Positions 11,411-22,772 of a stretch of DNA of 64,000 nucleotides are shown in pieces. The notes beneath the pieces are model-generated. The model ran no database searches, had not been told where the DNA came from, and saw only the letters and a program-made list of their open reading frames with translations. Each line of letters starts with the position of its first letter. Position 1 is the stretch's first letter. A program made the translations under genes and the position numbers. Source of the stretch: Ligustrum vulgare (Eukaryota; Streptophyta; Magnoliopsida; Lamiales; Oleaceae); NCBI GenBank assembly GCA_963555705.1, contig OY743168.1, positions 25,531,128 to 25,595,127 on the forward strand. The letters run 5' to 3'.

Positions 11411-11427
11411 CTCTTAATGTACTAGTG

Positions 11428-13337
11428 CATCCAAAAATTGAGTTACATGACACATGCATAAAAAAAAATTGTCCTTAAAATTAAAGTATTGGGCACAATG
11501 GGCACAAAGGGGGATAAATCCAAATTTTCCTAGTTCTCATGTTGTTGGAATATTCGGAACCACAAGAATTCTTAGAAGTTTGGTATCAATTAAAATCCAT
11601 ATTGGTAAGGCTGCATTTATATAAGAAAAAGGGAATTGCCATTGCAACAAATTCAACTTTTGATTCAATCAAATCAAGAACTGCCATGTCATTGTTTTCA
11701 TTTGTGACTTGATTGAAACAAAAAATACAAATTAACAAAATTATGACATAATGGTTCATTGTAGTGTAAATATGAAGTATGAACTCCCATAATCTTTTGT
11801 CTTAAAGTAATCTGTGTACTGACGACGAATCTTGTAATTAGGATGAAGATGATTTTTGAATAGCCAAGCAAAAAATTCAAAGGATACCACTCAAACTTCA
11901 CCTGTCGTTAGTATCTGCTTGGTTTCCCTTGTCTGCTTTGATCGTGTTGCACTCTTTCAATCGATCGGTCGATCTACCAAGCTTCGAGTTCTGAGGACAG
12001 TGGAATGTGTTGGTCAAATGAGGGTTGCAAACTTGCAGAGAGATGTCGAGCGGCATGGAGAACAGAGGAAGATTAGGGTTGGGGGATCTGGGGAAATTTG
12101 ACTTGATGGAAAGCCAGATTTGGAATTTCTCTTTTGTGAACTCACAATTTGCAGTTGATATCACGATTAGGAGAAAAATAAAGGATTGAGAGAAAAATCA
12201 GGGATTACGGTTTGTTTAGGTTGTATTTAAATTTGGAATGATTTTTAATTGGGTGATATACATCATAAACATTTTAATGGATGTGTCATTTATCAAAATA
12301 TAATATTATGTGTGGTAAAAGTTAGGAAACGTGTAAATAAGGTGGTGGTAGACCTAAATTCCTCCACAAATTACTCTCTTTACATAACAAAACCCATTTT
12401 TACTACACAAAAAAACAAAATCTGAAAAATACTTCTTTGTTGTCTTCTTCCCTACCACCGATTGCCCACCACCGTCTGCTACCAACTCACCACCACCATC
12501 GAACCGGTACTTGAATGATTTAATACTGTAACCGATCTCAATTACTGTTATTAACAGAGACGAGGCGAGAGTTAAGGGACCCATGTAAGGCTAAACTTAT
12601 CCAAATATTATTTCTGTGCATTGAACATTGCCACCATCTGATTAGAAATTTCAAATCTTTGATAATCGGAGGTTTTAATTTGTTTAGGACAAAAGAGATC
12701 TGTGGTGGCGATTCTTCTGAGGATTCGCCAGTAAAAACCATAGGAAGCGAACCCAGTAGCTCTGTTGAACTTGAACATAATAATGTATGTAGATTCTTTT
12801 ACAGGACGATCAACAAAAACTGTACTGTTAAGACGCTTGGCTCGACAAGTTTCCGCCGTGGCTGCGATTTTTCGGCGTGCGAAACATATACTAGATCTTT
12901 TGCTAATCAATTTTGACGACTGTGATGAAATTTAGATTTTGATTGGTAATGATAATGTAAAGAATAGTGTAGCAAAAGTGTTTGATTTTACGTTTGAAAC
13001 AAAGTATCATAAAAATTTGTAAAGTTTCATACTGTGATAGTATCATAGTAACATGTTACTAACAGATTTGAAAAGTATCATAAGTATCAGATTGTGATAC
13101 TTCACAAAATTATGAAGCATTTTTCAGTTTTTACGATTTTATTATAAATAATTTTCAATTTTTAAAATTTTAAGTAAATTTCAGTTTGATCCCTAAAAGT
13201 TGTGTATTTTTGTGAGCATTCCAAAGATATACGAGTAGTGAAGAGTATGTGATTAAATGAATTTCCCACTACAACACAATTTTAATTGGAAGGAAAAACA
13301 AAATTGATAACAGAGAAGGAAAACGGAAAGTGAAATT
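11428..13337. other. Unassigned AT-rich sequence to the right of the CACTA element
   Basis: No conserved coding region seen. ORFs on both strands around 11856-12164 and 12608-12916 overlap each other, have no recognisable domain and look like chance. A CT/CCA-rich stretch at about 12430-12510 and an imperfect inverted pair of GTATCA-type motifs near 13030-13110 are the only local structure. This may be old host intergenic DNA. Confidence 0.4.
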
Positions 13338-13568
13338 GGGTGTGTTTGATTCACAAATGTGGAAACGAAAATTTTTTCCATGTAAGTTGGAAAATAAAAA
13401 ACCATCACCCCTTTGAGAAATCATTTTCCATAAAATTGGTCAAAAGAGTGCTTAAGGTGATTGTACCATGAAAAATAAATTCTATTTCCAACTTGCAATA
13501 AAAAAAGTAGGAAAGTACTTTCTCGAATGTGACATTTTCCATGGAAAATGGTGTTATCAAACACGTCC
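13338..13568. mobile_element. Short PIF/Harbinger-like MITE
   Basis: The left end GGGTGTGTTTGATT and the inverted right end (reading GGACGTGTTTGATA from the minus strand) form terminal inverted repeats. The interior has the AT-rich, TTTTCC/GGAAAA-rich composition of the larger MITE at 59307-59855, whose ends have the same GTGTTTGA core. The expected 3-bp target duplication is not clean here. Confidence 0.55.
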
Positions 13569-14629
13569 AATCAATGTACAAATATGGGACATAGCAAAAA
13601 TCAAATATATTTACAGCACTTTTATGATCAACTTAATCAAATACCAGGAAGGCTGCTGCTGCTGGCTAATGAGTAATGAATTAAAAGACTCATTGTTGAT
13701 GGTTTATCTCATTTTTTCTTTCTCAATCTAAGTTGCAGTGTAACTAAGACTAAATCAGATAGCGGAAGATGATACAAACGATGACATAATCGAACCTATG
13801 AAGAAACAAGATCGTGAAGGAGATCCACTGTCTCTACAAAGCTCCGATCATCCAGGGATGGCTCTAGTCACAGCTCCACTGACGGGGAGAAATTATCTTG
13901 CTTGGAACAGGTCGGTTCGTATAGCGCTTGGGGCAAAAATGAAATTGGGGATAATTGATGGTTCAATCGAAATGCCAAGCAAAGATTCAACAGACTATGA
14001 AAGGTGGAACCGTGTTAATTACATGGTGACTTCTTGGATTTTGAATTCTATCTCAAAGGAGATAGTTGATGCGTTCTTATACACCACCACTGCCAGAGAG
14101 TTGTGGACAGAAATTGAAGAAAGGTTCGGAGGTTGCAATAGACCTCAGTTGTACCAGATTCAGAGGGAGATTTCTTCTATAACGCAAGGAACTTTGACTG
14201 TAACTCAATACTACACAAAGCTTAAAAGGCCTTGGGACGAACTCACTTATCTGATGCCACTACCGGAGTGCACTTTGTTAGCCCAAGAGTAACTAACCAA
14301 GAGGGGGGTGAATTGGTTTATAAAACTTTTTCGATAAATAATCTCAATCTTAAAACCAATAAGTAAAAGTATGAGCACTTAGTATTGCAAGTAACTTAAC
14401 TATCAATGTAGTGTGCTATAAATGTGTAAACTTAATTGATAAAGCAAGTACAACACTTAGATATAGTGTTGCACAATATAAATTGATAGAATAGAGTAAG
14501 TGCAATGTAAGTAAGTAAAAGGGATAAGAGGATGCAAACGCTATTTATAGAGGTTCAATCAACCAACGTGATCTACGTCCTCTGTTACCGAGCTCTCCAT
14601 CACGAGCAAGGCAAAATCCACTAGAATGG

Positions 14630-14784
14630 TAAATTACAACAAGGAGTACAAAATCCTTAAGTGACTTACAACAAAGAGCACTTATCCTTAGGTGACTTAC
14701 AACAAGGAACACATATCCTTAAGCGACTTACAATAAGGAGCACTTATCCTTAGGTGATTTACAGCAAGGAGCACCTATCCTTAA
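14630..14784. repeat. 31-bp tandem repeat inside solo LTR 1
   Basis: Four to five units of about 31 bp, each reading roughly GTGACTTACAACAAGGAGCA followed by CTTATCCTTAG, start near 14630, 14661, 14692, 14723 and 14754. The same array is present in the second copy at about 60100-60225. Confidence 0.8.
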
Positions 14785-15644
14785 CAACAATCGAGTTTTC
14801 ACAAGGCTCTCGAAACCATAAGATAACAAATGATAAGTTTACAATTGTGGAAAACTCTCTTAAACAAATGATATAATCGAATCAAGTATATAGAGAGTTT
14901 TTGACAACACTTTGATAGATGACAATGAATATAGCTCAAGTGTTTTATTGAAAAGTCTTTGATAAATATGATGTGAAATATGTAGGATCTTTTAATCAAA
15001 GCTTTCAACCAAATAATCTCTCTTAACAAGTAATACAAGTTAAGTATGAAAAGAGATTTTCACTTTAATAAAAATGCTTGGTAAAGAAGAACTTTTATAA
15101 GTAAAAATGATAATAATCAAGCTAGAAAATTTTTCTTACCCATTTGGAATCTTTGATGAGATAGGTGAATAAATATTCAATAGATCAAGTTAAGTACCAA
15201 GAGATGTCAACACTTAAATAATTAACAATAAGTTAAGCTCAAAGTGTTTACACAATGGAACTTTGATAAATCAAATGATAATGAAAATTATAACACATAT
15301 TATCAAAGTTCTTCAATAGAAATTCTCTCTTTAAAAGATTAAAACAAGTTTAGAACAAAGAGAGACTTACACTTCTATTTCAATATATACTGTGAAGATG
15401 TTGAAGAAGTTTAAACAATATAAAACTAAAAATCTTCACAAAATTTTCTTCCAAAAACTTTGATGAATTTGATAAAATAAAGTTTAGATCCATCAAAGTT
15501 TTCTAATAAAAATAGGTGAATATAATCCAAGTAAGAACAATGAATTTTCACAAGAAAGCTTCTCTAAAATCTCTTCTTAATTGTTCAAAATGAATACAAG
15601 AGAGAAGGCTATTTATAGAGCAAATTTCGCACATACTGTCTTTT

Positions 15645-15784
15645 GCAGTCGACCTATTCAGCCATGCGGTCGACCTCAATATAGCCGTTGCGGTTCAAAA
15701 TAGAACAATGAGGTCGACCTATCTTTTCTTGCGGTCGACCTCAAAGCTACATGCGGTCGACCTCTCTTGAGATGCTGTCGACCT
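15645..15784. promoter_or_regulatory. Cluster of six GTCGACCT motifs next to the TATA box of solo LTR 1
   Basis: Six copies of GTCGACCT, mostly within GCGGTCGACCTC (palindromic core GGTCGACC), lie within 140 bp. On the inferred transcription strand (minus) they sit about 30 bp upstream of the TATA box. The other copy of this LTR has six copies of a different motif at the matching place (60934-61073). Confidence 0.7.
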
Positions 15785-16592
15785 CACTTGACAGCATTTC
15801 AAAAATATGATTTTTCAAATGTTTTTATCAAAGTTGATTTTGAAAATGATATTTTAATGACTCTGAAAATGTTACTTGAGCTTATGAAGTGTATTTCCAA
15901 CTATTAATGCATTAACCTTACATATGTTGAGAAGCGATTTGTAAATGTTCAATTTCTTTGTAAGCTTCATTCCTCGATCTTCATACTATCATGCTTCATG
16001 CCTTGAACATCGCATCTGGTGTTTTTGATCTTTTATCTTCGAAAGATGATTTGTACTTTGAATGCTTTGAAAATTATCATTACATAAAGCACTTGAAGCA
16101 CACTTGTTAATAATACAATATAATCTTGTTTTTTATGATCAAAACAATAAGGTTAAGTTAACCATAGGTCAACACACTTGTGGATCAGCAAAGGCGGCTA
16201 CGGAGATGACTTCATTCAATAGACTGATGCAATTTTTGATGGAACTAAATGATGAGTATGAACATGTGAGAAGTCAGATCTTAGTAACTGAGCCATTACC
16301 AATGGTGAACAAAGCCTATTCGATTGTTCAAAGAGTAGAAAAGCAAAGGGAGGTGCAGGTCGTCTATGGAGAAAATGCTGAAATAAATGCAATGTATGCA
16401 AATACCCAATCATACAGAAGAGATAATGGAACAAAGGGACAGGGGAAGAGATATGAGAACACGAGAAGGGAAAAGGAGCTGCAACATTGCACATATTGCA
16501 ATGTCAATGGACATAGTAGGGAATCTTGCTTTAAGATAATTATATATCCAGATTGGTACAAAGATCTTAAAGAGAAAAAAACAAATGGTTAA

Positions 16593-16725
16593 TTTTACTG
16601 AAACACCTTTTGATCCAGTAAATGAAGAAGCAGGGGATAGAGTGAAAGGGCAGACACAGGAAATGAATTTGAGTTAGATGATCCAACAGGAGCCGATCAA
16701 GATCATTAAATAAAAGGGCAACAAC
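16593..16725 (+). other. Decayed gag-protease linker of the copia element
   Basis: Short stretch with several stops in all frames between the zinc knuckle and the protease. No separate feature. Confidence 0.5.
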
Positions 16726-17097
16726 ATGGTGAATTTTGCACACTTCGAGGATTTTGCAGTTTCTATACTTACGCCTGATTACATTTATGCTTTACATTCT
16801 TGTAACCTTGTGGAATTAGGCACCTGGATAATTGACACAGGAGCATCCAATCATATGTGTAATGATTTAAAACTCATACAAAATCCCAAAATCGTCACTA
16901 CTACTGTACCTGTGTATATACCAGATGGAACCATAAATCATGTTGAACACACTGGAAACATAATCCTTAGTAAAAATCTCATCCTCACTGAAACCTTACA
17001 TGTACCTACCTTTAAATTTAACCTACCGTCTATTAATAAATTGGCTAAAAGCTTAAATCTCAAATTCCTCTTTCTTGATAATCATTGCTTAGTGTAG
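16726..17097 (+). pseudogene. Ty1/copia protease domain
   Basis: This ORF carries the copia retropepsin motif GTWIIDTGASNHMC with the catalytic Asp, followed by the ILSKNLILTETLHVP and FNLPSINKL blocks typical of the end of this domain. It terminates in TAG at 17095-17097. Coding similarity continues past the stop (LTVGRTFKKLYILD) towards the GAG-pre-integrase domain, so the stop is a point mutation. Confidence 0.88.
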
Positions 17098-17220
17098 GAC
17101 CGTCTGACTGAGGAGATCCTGACAGTTGGTAGAACTTTCAAGAAACTTTACATCCTAGATAAGAGTTCTTTTCTTCAAAGCAACATACAGAAATATACTC
17201 ATGTACCTTGTAATAAGCCT

Positions 17221-18232
17221 ATGATTGCTTCTGTAACATCTTTACCTTCTAGAAGTTGTAATAATAAGCTTGATACTGCCATCCTATGGCACAAAAGGCT
17301 AGGTCATGTATCTGAAAACATTTTAAAGCATTCTATTGTTGAAACATATTGTAATAAAATTGATTTCAATCCTTGTGATGTGTGTACCATATCTAAGAAA
17401 AATAGATTACCATTTCCCAAATGTCTCATTCACTCTAAAGCACCTTTTGAGCTTGTGCATATTAACATATGGGGATCCTACAAAAGGGCTTCCATATGTG
17501 GAGCACATTATTTCTTGACTCTGGTAGATGACTTCAGTAAAACCACTTGGACCTTTTTCTTAAAACACAAAACTCAAGTTTTTTCTACTATGAAGTTTTT
17601 TTACCAAATGATTAAGAATCAATTTCAAAACTGACTTAAAATCATCAGAACTGACAGTGGTTCTGAATTCTTGAGTCAAGAATTTCAATTTTTTTTAGCC
17701 ACTAATGGGATTTTACATCAAAAATCATACATCTACACCCCACAACAAAACGGGGTTGTAGAAAGAAACACACAAGCATCTATTACAAGTGGCTAGGAGT
17801 CTTATGTTTGAGTCAAAACTACCAACTTACTTCTGGGAGGAATCCATTCTAATGGCGACATACCTCATAAACAGACTTCCCACAAAGATCTTGAACTGGA
17901 AAACACCATTTGAGTTATTACACAATAGAACTCCTAGTTATCATCATATAAGAACTTTTGGATGCTTGTGTCATGCCACCAACACTTTACCCTCAAAACA
18001 CAAGTTTTCTCCTAGGAGTTTTAAATGCATTCTTCTAGGTTTTAGCTCAGGACAAAAAGGGTACAAGGTCTTTGACATCAATAGTAGACAAGTTCTTGTT
18101 TCAAGGGATGTGGTCTTCTATGAACACATATTCCCCTATAATCCTCATTGTACACATGATCTTGTTACATCCTTACCTATTCATGTTGCTGACCATAACC
18201 TTGATGAAGAAACACAATATTCCAGATCATAA
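17221..18232 (+). pseudogene. Ty1/copia pre-integrase and integrase, stop and frameshift
   Basis: The HHCC module is visible (LWHKRLGHV, CDVCTISK). The first catalytic Asp, normally in a VHxDIWG context, is Asn here (LVHINIWGSY). The ORF stops at 17632-17634, reads on in the same frame through RTDSGSEF (second Asp) and PQQNGVVERN (Glu), then shifts frame near 17765. The C-terminal part 17789-18232 contains the conserved YLINRLPTKIL, FGCLCHATN and KCILLGFSSGQKGYKVFD blocks. The enzyme is dead several times over. Confidence 0.9.
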
Positions 18233-20172
18233 TCAATCTGGTGAAAATTCAAACCACCAGCAGCCAACCACTGAACACAACATTGATGAGCTGCCTGCTT
18301 CCAAGGATGATAATAGTCTAGCACCTAAAACAAGTGATGAAATAGATACCCAAATAGAAACACAAAATCACCATACACTCCAAACACCTTTCCCTTTCAC
18401 ATTTCCCAAAACTTCAACAAGCATTACACCAAGCTCCTTCCAAATATCAGCACTATTCAAGAGCCTAATTCTTATAGGGAAGCTAGTACTAGGGCTGAAT
18501 GGATTGAGGCAATGAATTTTGAACTAGATGCATTAGAGAAAAATGATACCGGGAGCTGGTCACTCACACCCCAGATAAGAAACCAATTGGATCCAAATGG
18601 GTTTTTAAGGTCAAATTGAGGGCAGATGGGACCTTAGATTGATGCAATGCTAGATTAGTGGCTAAGGGTTACTATCAAGTTGAAGGGATTGATTATTTTG
18701 AGAGCTTTTCACCTGTGGCAAAGCATGTGACAATTAGGATATTCTTGGCAGTTGCAACTACTAAGATGTGGCCTATTTTTCAATTTGATATTAACAATGT
18801 CTTTTTACATGATTTTCTGGAGGAAGAAGTATATATGTGGACACCAGAGGGATATTTTAAAGCTGAAAAAGGGCAGATTTGTAAGCTTAAAAAATCCCTT
18901 CATGGTCTTAAACAAGCTAGTAGGCAGTGGAACACCGAGTTGAGTAAACACCTGGAAAATTATGGTTTTCATCAATCTCCCCATGATCATATTTTATACA
19001 TTCGAACCAAGGGTGATCTGTTTGTTGCAGTTCTTGTATATGTTGATGATATACTTGTGACAGGAAACTGTGAGAAAGAAATATAGAACCTTAAAGCATC
19101 TCTTCACACGACGAATACAATTAAAGATTTGGGTAATGCCAAATATTTCCTTGGCATAGAAATAGCAAGAGGAAGGGAGGGGACATATGCGAATCAAAGA
19201 GAGTACGTAATGGACTTGGTTACTGACGCTGGTTTGTTGGGAGCAAAATGTACTGCAACTCCACTTCCAAAGGGTCAGGAATTCACTGAAGGAAATGACA
19301 AAATTCTCGACAACCCTGATAAATATAGAAGGCTAGTAGGGAGACTTCTATACCTCACCTTAACCAGGCCTGACATCACTTTTAGTGTCCAACAACTATC
19401 TTAGTCCGTTCATTCACCAACCTTGGCTCATTGGTATGCAACACTTCATGTTATTAAGTACATCAAAGGAACATTGTCTACCAGATTATTCTACCCAGCA
19501 GCAAATAATTTCAGGATGGAAGCATTTTGTGATGCTGACTGGGCATCTTGCTCAAACACAAGAAAGTCTCTCACAGGTTATTGTATATTCCTAAGGGGAG
19601 CTCTTATCTCTTGGAAGACAAAAAAGCAGACCACAGTCTCTCGAAGTTCTGCGGAGGCCGAATATCGTAGTATGGCAGCAACTATCTGTGAGTTACTTTG
19701 GATCTCTTACATTCTATCCGATTTTCAGGTACCTCAGCTCCTTCCTATTTCACTGTGGTGTGACAATCAACCAGCCCTACATATTAGTACGAATCCAGTG
19801 TTTCACGAACGCACTAAACATTTGGACATTGATTGTCACATTATTCGTAACAAGTACAAGGAAGCCCTACTTTGGATCTCTTACATTCTATCCGATTTTC
19901 AGGTACCTCAGCTCCTTCCTATTTCACTCTGGTGTGACAATCAAGCAGCCCTACATATTAGTATGAATCCCGTGTTTCACGAACGCGCTAAACATTTGGA
20001 CATTGATTGTCATATTATTCGTAACAAGTACAAGGAAGGTTTCATCATCCTCAGACACATTTCTACACAACATCAGCCTGCTGATATTTTTACCAAGTCT
20101 CTTGCTGGTCCACAGTTCAACATAATCATCTCCAAGTTGGGCCTCCTAGACTTTCACCGCGATCCCACTTGA
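18233..20172 (+). pseudogene. Ty1/copia reverse transcriptase and RNase H with internal duplication
   Basis: The linker 18233-18515 changes frame. RT begins near 18480 and is open from 18658: VEGIDYFESFSPVAKH, FQFDINNVFLH, KLKKSLHGLKQASRQWN and the intact catalytic box LVYVDDILVTGN. A TAG at 19084-19086 is followed in frame by FLGIEIARG and RRLVGRLLYLTLTRPDI, and another stop lies near 19402. RNase H (19423-20172) shows the catalytic contexts FCDADWASC and SSAEAEYRSM and the terminal ADIFTKSL block. Residues 58 long are duplicated in tandem (see 19696-20043). The ORF ends just before the polypurine tract. Confidence 0.9.
19696..20043 (+). repeat. 174-bp in-frame tandem duplication in copia RNase H
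   Basis: The block starting LLWISYILSDFQVPQLL and ending at NKYKE appears twice with a period of exactly 174 bp (58 codons): units start at 19696 and 19870. I count about six base differences between units, so the duplication is not brand-new. Because the length is a multiple of three, the ORF is open across it. Confidence 0.93.
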
Positions 20173-20424
20173 GGAGGGATATTGAACTTTCACTATACAT
20201 TTGTAAATATTTTAGCCAGATACTCACTTAGTTAGTTACCCTTTTAGTTAGTAATTAGTTTGTTACAGCTGTTAATTATGGTTAGATTAGTTAGACAGCC
20301 TTTTTTACTTTCTTGTCCTTCTGTTAGTCTATATAAGTACTGTGCTTTCTTCTTTTCATAATTGATTTGGTATGGGAAACAGATTTGTTCCCAAAATATT
20401 ACTCTCGTTCTCTAGGTTCGATCA
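20171..20424 (+). repeat. Polypurine tract and probable 3' LTR of the copia element
   Basis: GAGGAGGGA at 20171-20179 directly after the RNase H stop is a typical polypurine tract. The LTR probably begins at 20180 or 20183 and contains a TATA box (CTATATAAG, near 20330). A CA at 20423-20424 is a candidate end, but no 5' LTR is present in the window to prove either boundary. No PBS or LTR is visible upstream of gag, so the element is 5'-truncated. Confidence 0.55.
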
Positions 20425-21340
20425 CGTTTAAAATTGAGTTATATATGGATTTTTAAGGTGAAAAAAATAATTTTAGGGTTAACTTTATTACAATTTTCTT
20501 TTAGCCCAAACTTTACTACTATAGCTCATTTTAGACCAAAGGGACCTGAATATATACGAACATGTCCCCACCAAATATCTATGATAGTGTCCATTGACTC
20601 CACGTACAATATTTCATGTAGAAGAAGATGATTGACCAGATACTCTCATCATAGATAAAGTTAGTTTATTGTCCCCGAAATTTTACGTAGTGGGGGCGTA
20701 AATTTTGGGGATGGAGGGTGAGGCCCCCCTCTCGGGGGTTCAGCCCCAAAATTTTTTTGAATCAAGAGGATTCGAAATCGATGATTTTGAGTATTAAAAT
20801 AGAAAAGTTAAATTGATAGATCAATCCTAACAAGTAACATCTTAGATTATTATGTTTATATGCTACTTGTATTGATTATGTATATTATAACCATTAAAAT
20901 TTTAAGCGTTTTCTCATTTTATACAGTACATAATCTATTAAAATAAATATGAGTTGCGGTGTCAAGCAATCTTCAACCACAAGTTGCAAGGGAAAATTCG
21001 AGATTGTTGGACAAATTGGCTGTACAAACTCTTCATATTACGGCTTCATTAGACTTGCCTTTCCCTTTTTGTCTTCATTTTTCCATTCCTCAAATAGACT
21101 TTCAAATTTTCTGGGGGCAAAAGTGCAAAAAACAAAAATAAACACATATATTAAAAAAATTATTTCGAGCAGTGGGGGCAGCTCCCACAGTAAATTCGCC
21201 CATGTTCTTAACCTCGTTTGAATGAACGTGACATATGCACGATTTCCATGGGGGCTGCACAACTTAAAGCGCACTCACAAAATAAATGTTCCACAGTTTC
21301 CGTGGAGGCTGCAAAGAACATGCACGCCTGATTGTATCCA
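20425..21340. other. Unassigned sequence between copia element and hAT MITE
   Basis: No coding region recognised. Two G/C-rich stretches (about 20690-20755 and 21110-21200) share GGGGGC-type runs in otherwise AT-rich DNA, and a phrase like ATTTCCATGGGGGCTGC recurs as GTTTCCGTGGAGGCTGC at about 21241 and 21296. Nothing more can be supported. Confidence 0.35.
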
Positions 21341-21348
21341 TTATAAAC

Positions 21349-21716
21349 TAGTGTTTAGAAAATCAAAAATCGGTTCGACCCGGAAAAGGCAACGGATCGG
21401 GGTCAAAAGGTTCAATCGGGTCGAACTGATTTCAATTAAAATATAAAAAATTATTCCAAAAATCACAAAATCTTCTAAAAAACAAGTTATTTTACAAAGA
21501 AATTAATATTTACTCATTTAGAAAATAAAATTATACATAAAAGTTGCTTGAAACAACAACAGAAAAGTAAAACAAAAAAAATAAATTGAAATCTGGTTTT
21601 AAAAAATCGGCCGGTTCCCAATTTTCTCAATTGAACCGGTTGAAAACCGGGTTTTCTGACCAGTTCCCGATTTTTACGGTTGAACCGACCGGTCAAATCT
21701 GATTTTCTAAACACTG
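21349..21716. mobile_element. hAT-type MITE with 8-bp target duplication
   Basis: Terminal inverted repeats: left TAGTGTTTAGAAAATC, right (minus strand) CAGTGTTTAGAAAATC. Flanking 8-bp sequences TTATAAAC (21341-21348) and TTATAAAT (21717-21724) match at 7 of 8 positions, as expected of hAT insertions. The interior is rich in CGGTT and ACCGG motifs and has no ORF. Confidence 0.88.
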
Positions 21717-21981
21717 TTATAAATACCACCATTATATTACCATTAAATAACAATTTTAATTAATTAACAAAAAATTAAGGACCGCGAGGTAAAATTTGGG
21801 TGAAAAGAAAACGAATTCAAAGGAATTGAATTCTTGAGAACTTATTTTACAAGTTTAATATGTTTAATTTTTTAGACGAAAAAAGTAAAAAATATTTCAA
21901 ATTTTAATGTTTAATTGACGTTAATTTCCATGAAAAATAAAACAAAATTTTGTTATTTTAATCAATTTTTTTTAAACATTT

Positions 21982-22772
21982 TGATGTGATCCAAGACCCT
22001 CGACAATCGGAGTCATAGCAGGCATGACGGGAAAATATAAATATTCAAGCCAAAACAATAATTCAGCAGGTTCGACGAGCTTTGAAGATCAAAACCGTGT
22101 CAAAAAGAACCGAAAATTATGCAGAAGGGCTGTCACGGCCGTAACCAACATTATTCACGGCCGTAACCTCCCCTCGGGTTAAATGCAGAATTTCAAGATT
22201 TTTAACTTACGGCCGTAAGTATAAGTGTCACGGCCGTAACCTTAACCAGAAACACACTTACGGCCGTAAGTGTCATCTTTACGGCCGTAACGGATTAACG
22301 GATCAGATTTTTTCCAGATTTCGCATTATTTTATTTCCTTATCAGTTTTAGCTATTTTAGGTTAGTTAGAATTCTATTTTGAGTAAATTAGCGATTAGGG
22401 TTTTATTTTGCTTATTTATACCCCTTTTTGATTCATTGTAAATTAAGACTTTGATGATTGAATAAAAATAGATTGAATGTTTTTCAATTGTTTAATGTGT
22501 GGATTCACATTACAAACCCAAACTTATCAAGATTGATTATCTTGTGGCGTTCATCCAGAACTTATCAAATATTCGCGAGAGTATTTGTGGCGTTGAAAAT
22601 CAGAGACTTATCAACGAGATTGGGCAAATCCTTGTGGCGTTTCGAAAGTCGTGGTTCTTTATTCCGCATCGTCGATCCATCGCGTCGTGAATATCGGGTC
22701 ATGATTCATCCGTCCAACCACAACCTGAGTTCGGAACTTTCCGGCATTTCTTCAGCGCTTCGAATCTCATCA
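21982..22772 (+). mobile_element. Solo LTR S1 of the A/B gag-protease family
   Basis: Starts TGATGTGATCC, ends CTCATCA, with perfect 5-bp duplications CATTT at 21977-21981 and 22773-22777. It shares with the LTRs of elements A and B the TGATGTGATCC start, six ACGGCCGTAA palindromes (about 22133-22290) and the three-module hairpin array (22523-22640). It is more diverged from them than they are from each other. No internal sequence is left. Confidence 0.9.
22523..22640 (+). promoter_or_regulatory. Hairpin array in solo LTR S1
   Basis: Three CTTATCAA...TTGTGGCG modules at 22523, 22561 and 22607. Module 1 stem CAAGAT/ATCTTG with 5-nt loop; module 2 stem CAAATATTC/GAGTATTTG (one G-T wobble) with loop GCGA; module 3 keeps only CAA/TTG. 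Compare the arrays of elements A and B. Confidence 0.75.

Larger units (their letters stand above)
9838..11427 (+). mobile_element. Right part of a CACTA (En/Spm) DNA transposon, interrupted by Athila-1
   Basis: The segment ends at 11427 with TAGTG, so read inward on the minus strand the terminus is CACTAGTACATTAAGAG, a CACTA-type TIR. Just inside it is a dense array of short direct and inverted repeats, the usual subterminal structure of this superfamily. Further in are exons of a Ulp1-type cysteine protease, often carried by large plant CACTA elements. The coding region begins abruptly at the Athila-1 LTR edge (9838), so the transposase half and the left TIR should lie beyond the left end of the window. 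Confidence 0.88.
14276..16174 (-). mobile_element. Solo LTR (copy 1) inserted in copia gag
   Basis: The segment starts TGTTAGCCCAAGAG, ends GGTCAACA and is flanked by perfect 5-bp duplications CACTT (14271-14275 and 16175-16179). It has no coding capacity and no internal LTR pair, so it is a solo LTR left by recombination. A second copy lies at 59200-61523. Orientation is inferred as minus from a good TATA box on that strand (CTATAAATAG, 15609-15618). The CCAAGAGGGGGGTGAATTGG stretch near 14283 resembles ends of plant copia LTRs of the SIRE/Maximus type, but I cannot confirm the family. Confidence 0.88.
13798..16592 (+). pseudogene. Ty1/copia gag, split by a solo LTR insertion
   Basis: The N-terminal part (13798-14275) has the copia gag blocks NYLAWNRSVRIALGAK, SWILNSISKEI, ARELWTEIEERFGG and TQYYTKLKRPWDEL. 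The C-terminal part (16175-16592) resumes with MQFLMELNDEYEHVRSQIL and a CCHC zinc knuckle (CTYCNVNGHSRESC). The 1899-bp insertion at 14276-16174 plus one copy of its CACTT target duplication separates them; without these the frame continues across the junction without loss. Downstream, further stops separate gag from protease, so the element is dead. Confidence 0.9.

Noticed and set aside
12354..12916. Host gene from overlapping ORFs on both strands
   Set aside because: No domain, no consistent splice model and equal openness on both strands.
15645..15784. Cloning or vector sequence because of repeated SalI sites (GTCGAC)
   Set aside because: The sites lie within a diverged LTR with target duplications, and the homologous copy has a related cluster of other sequence.
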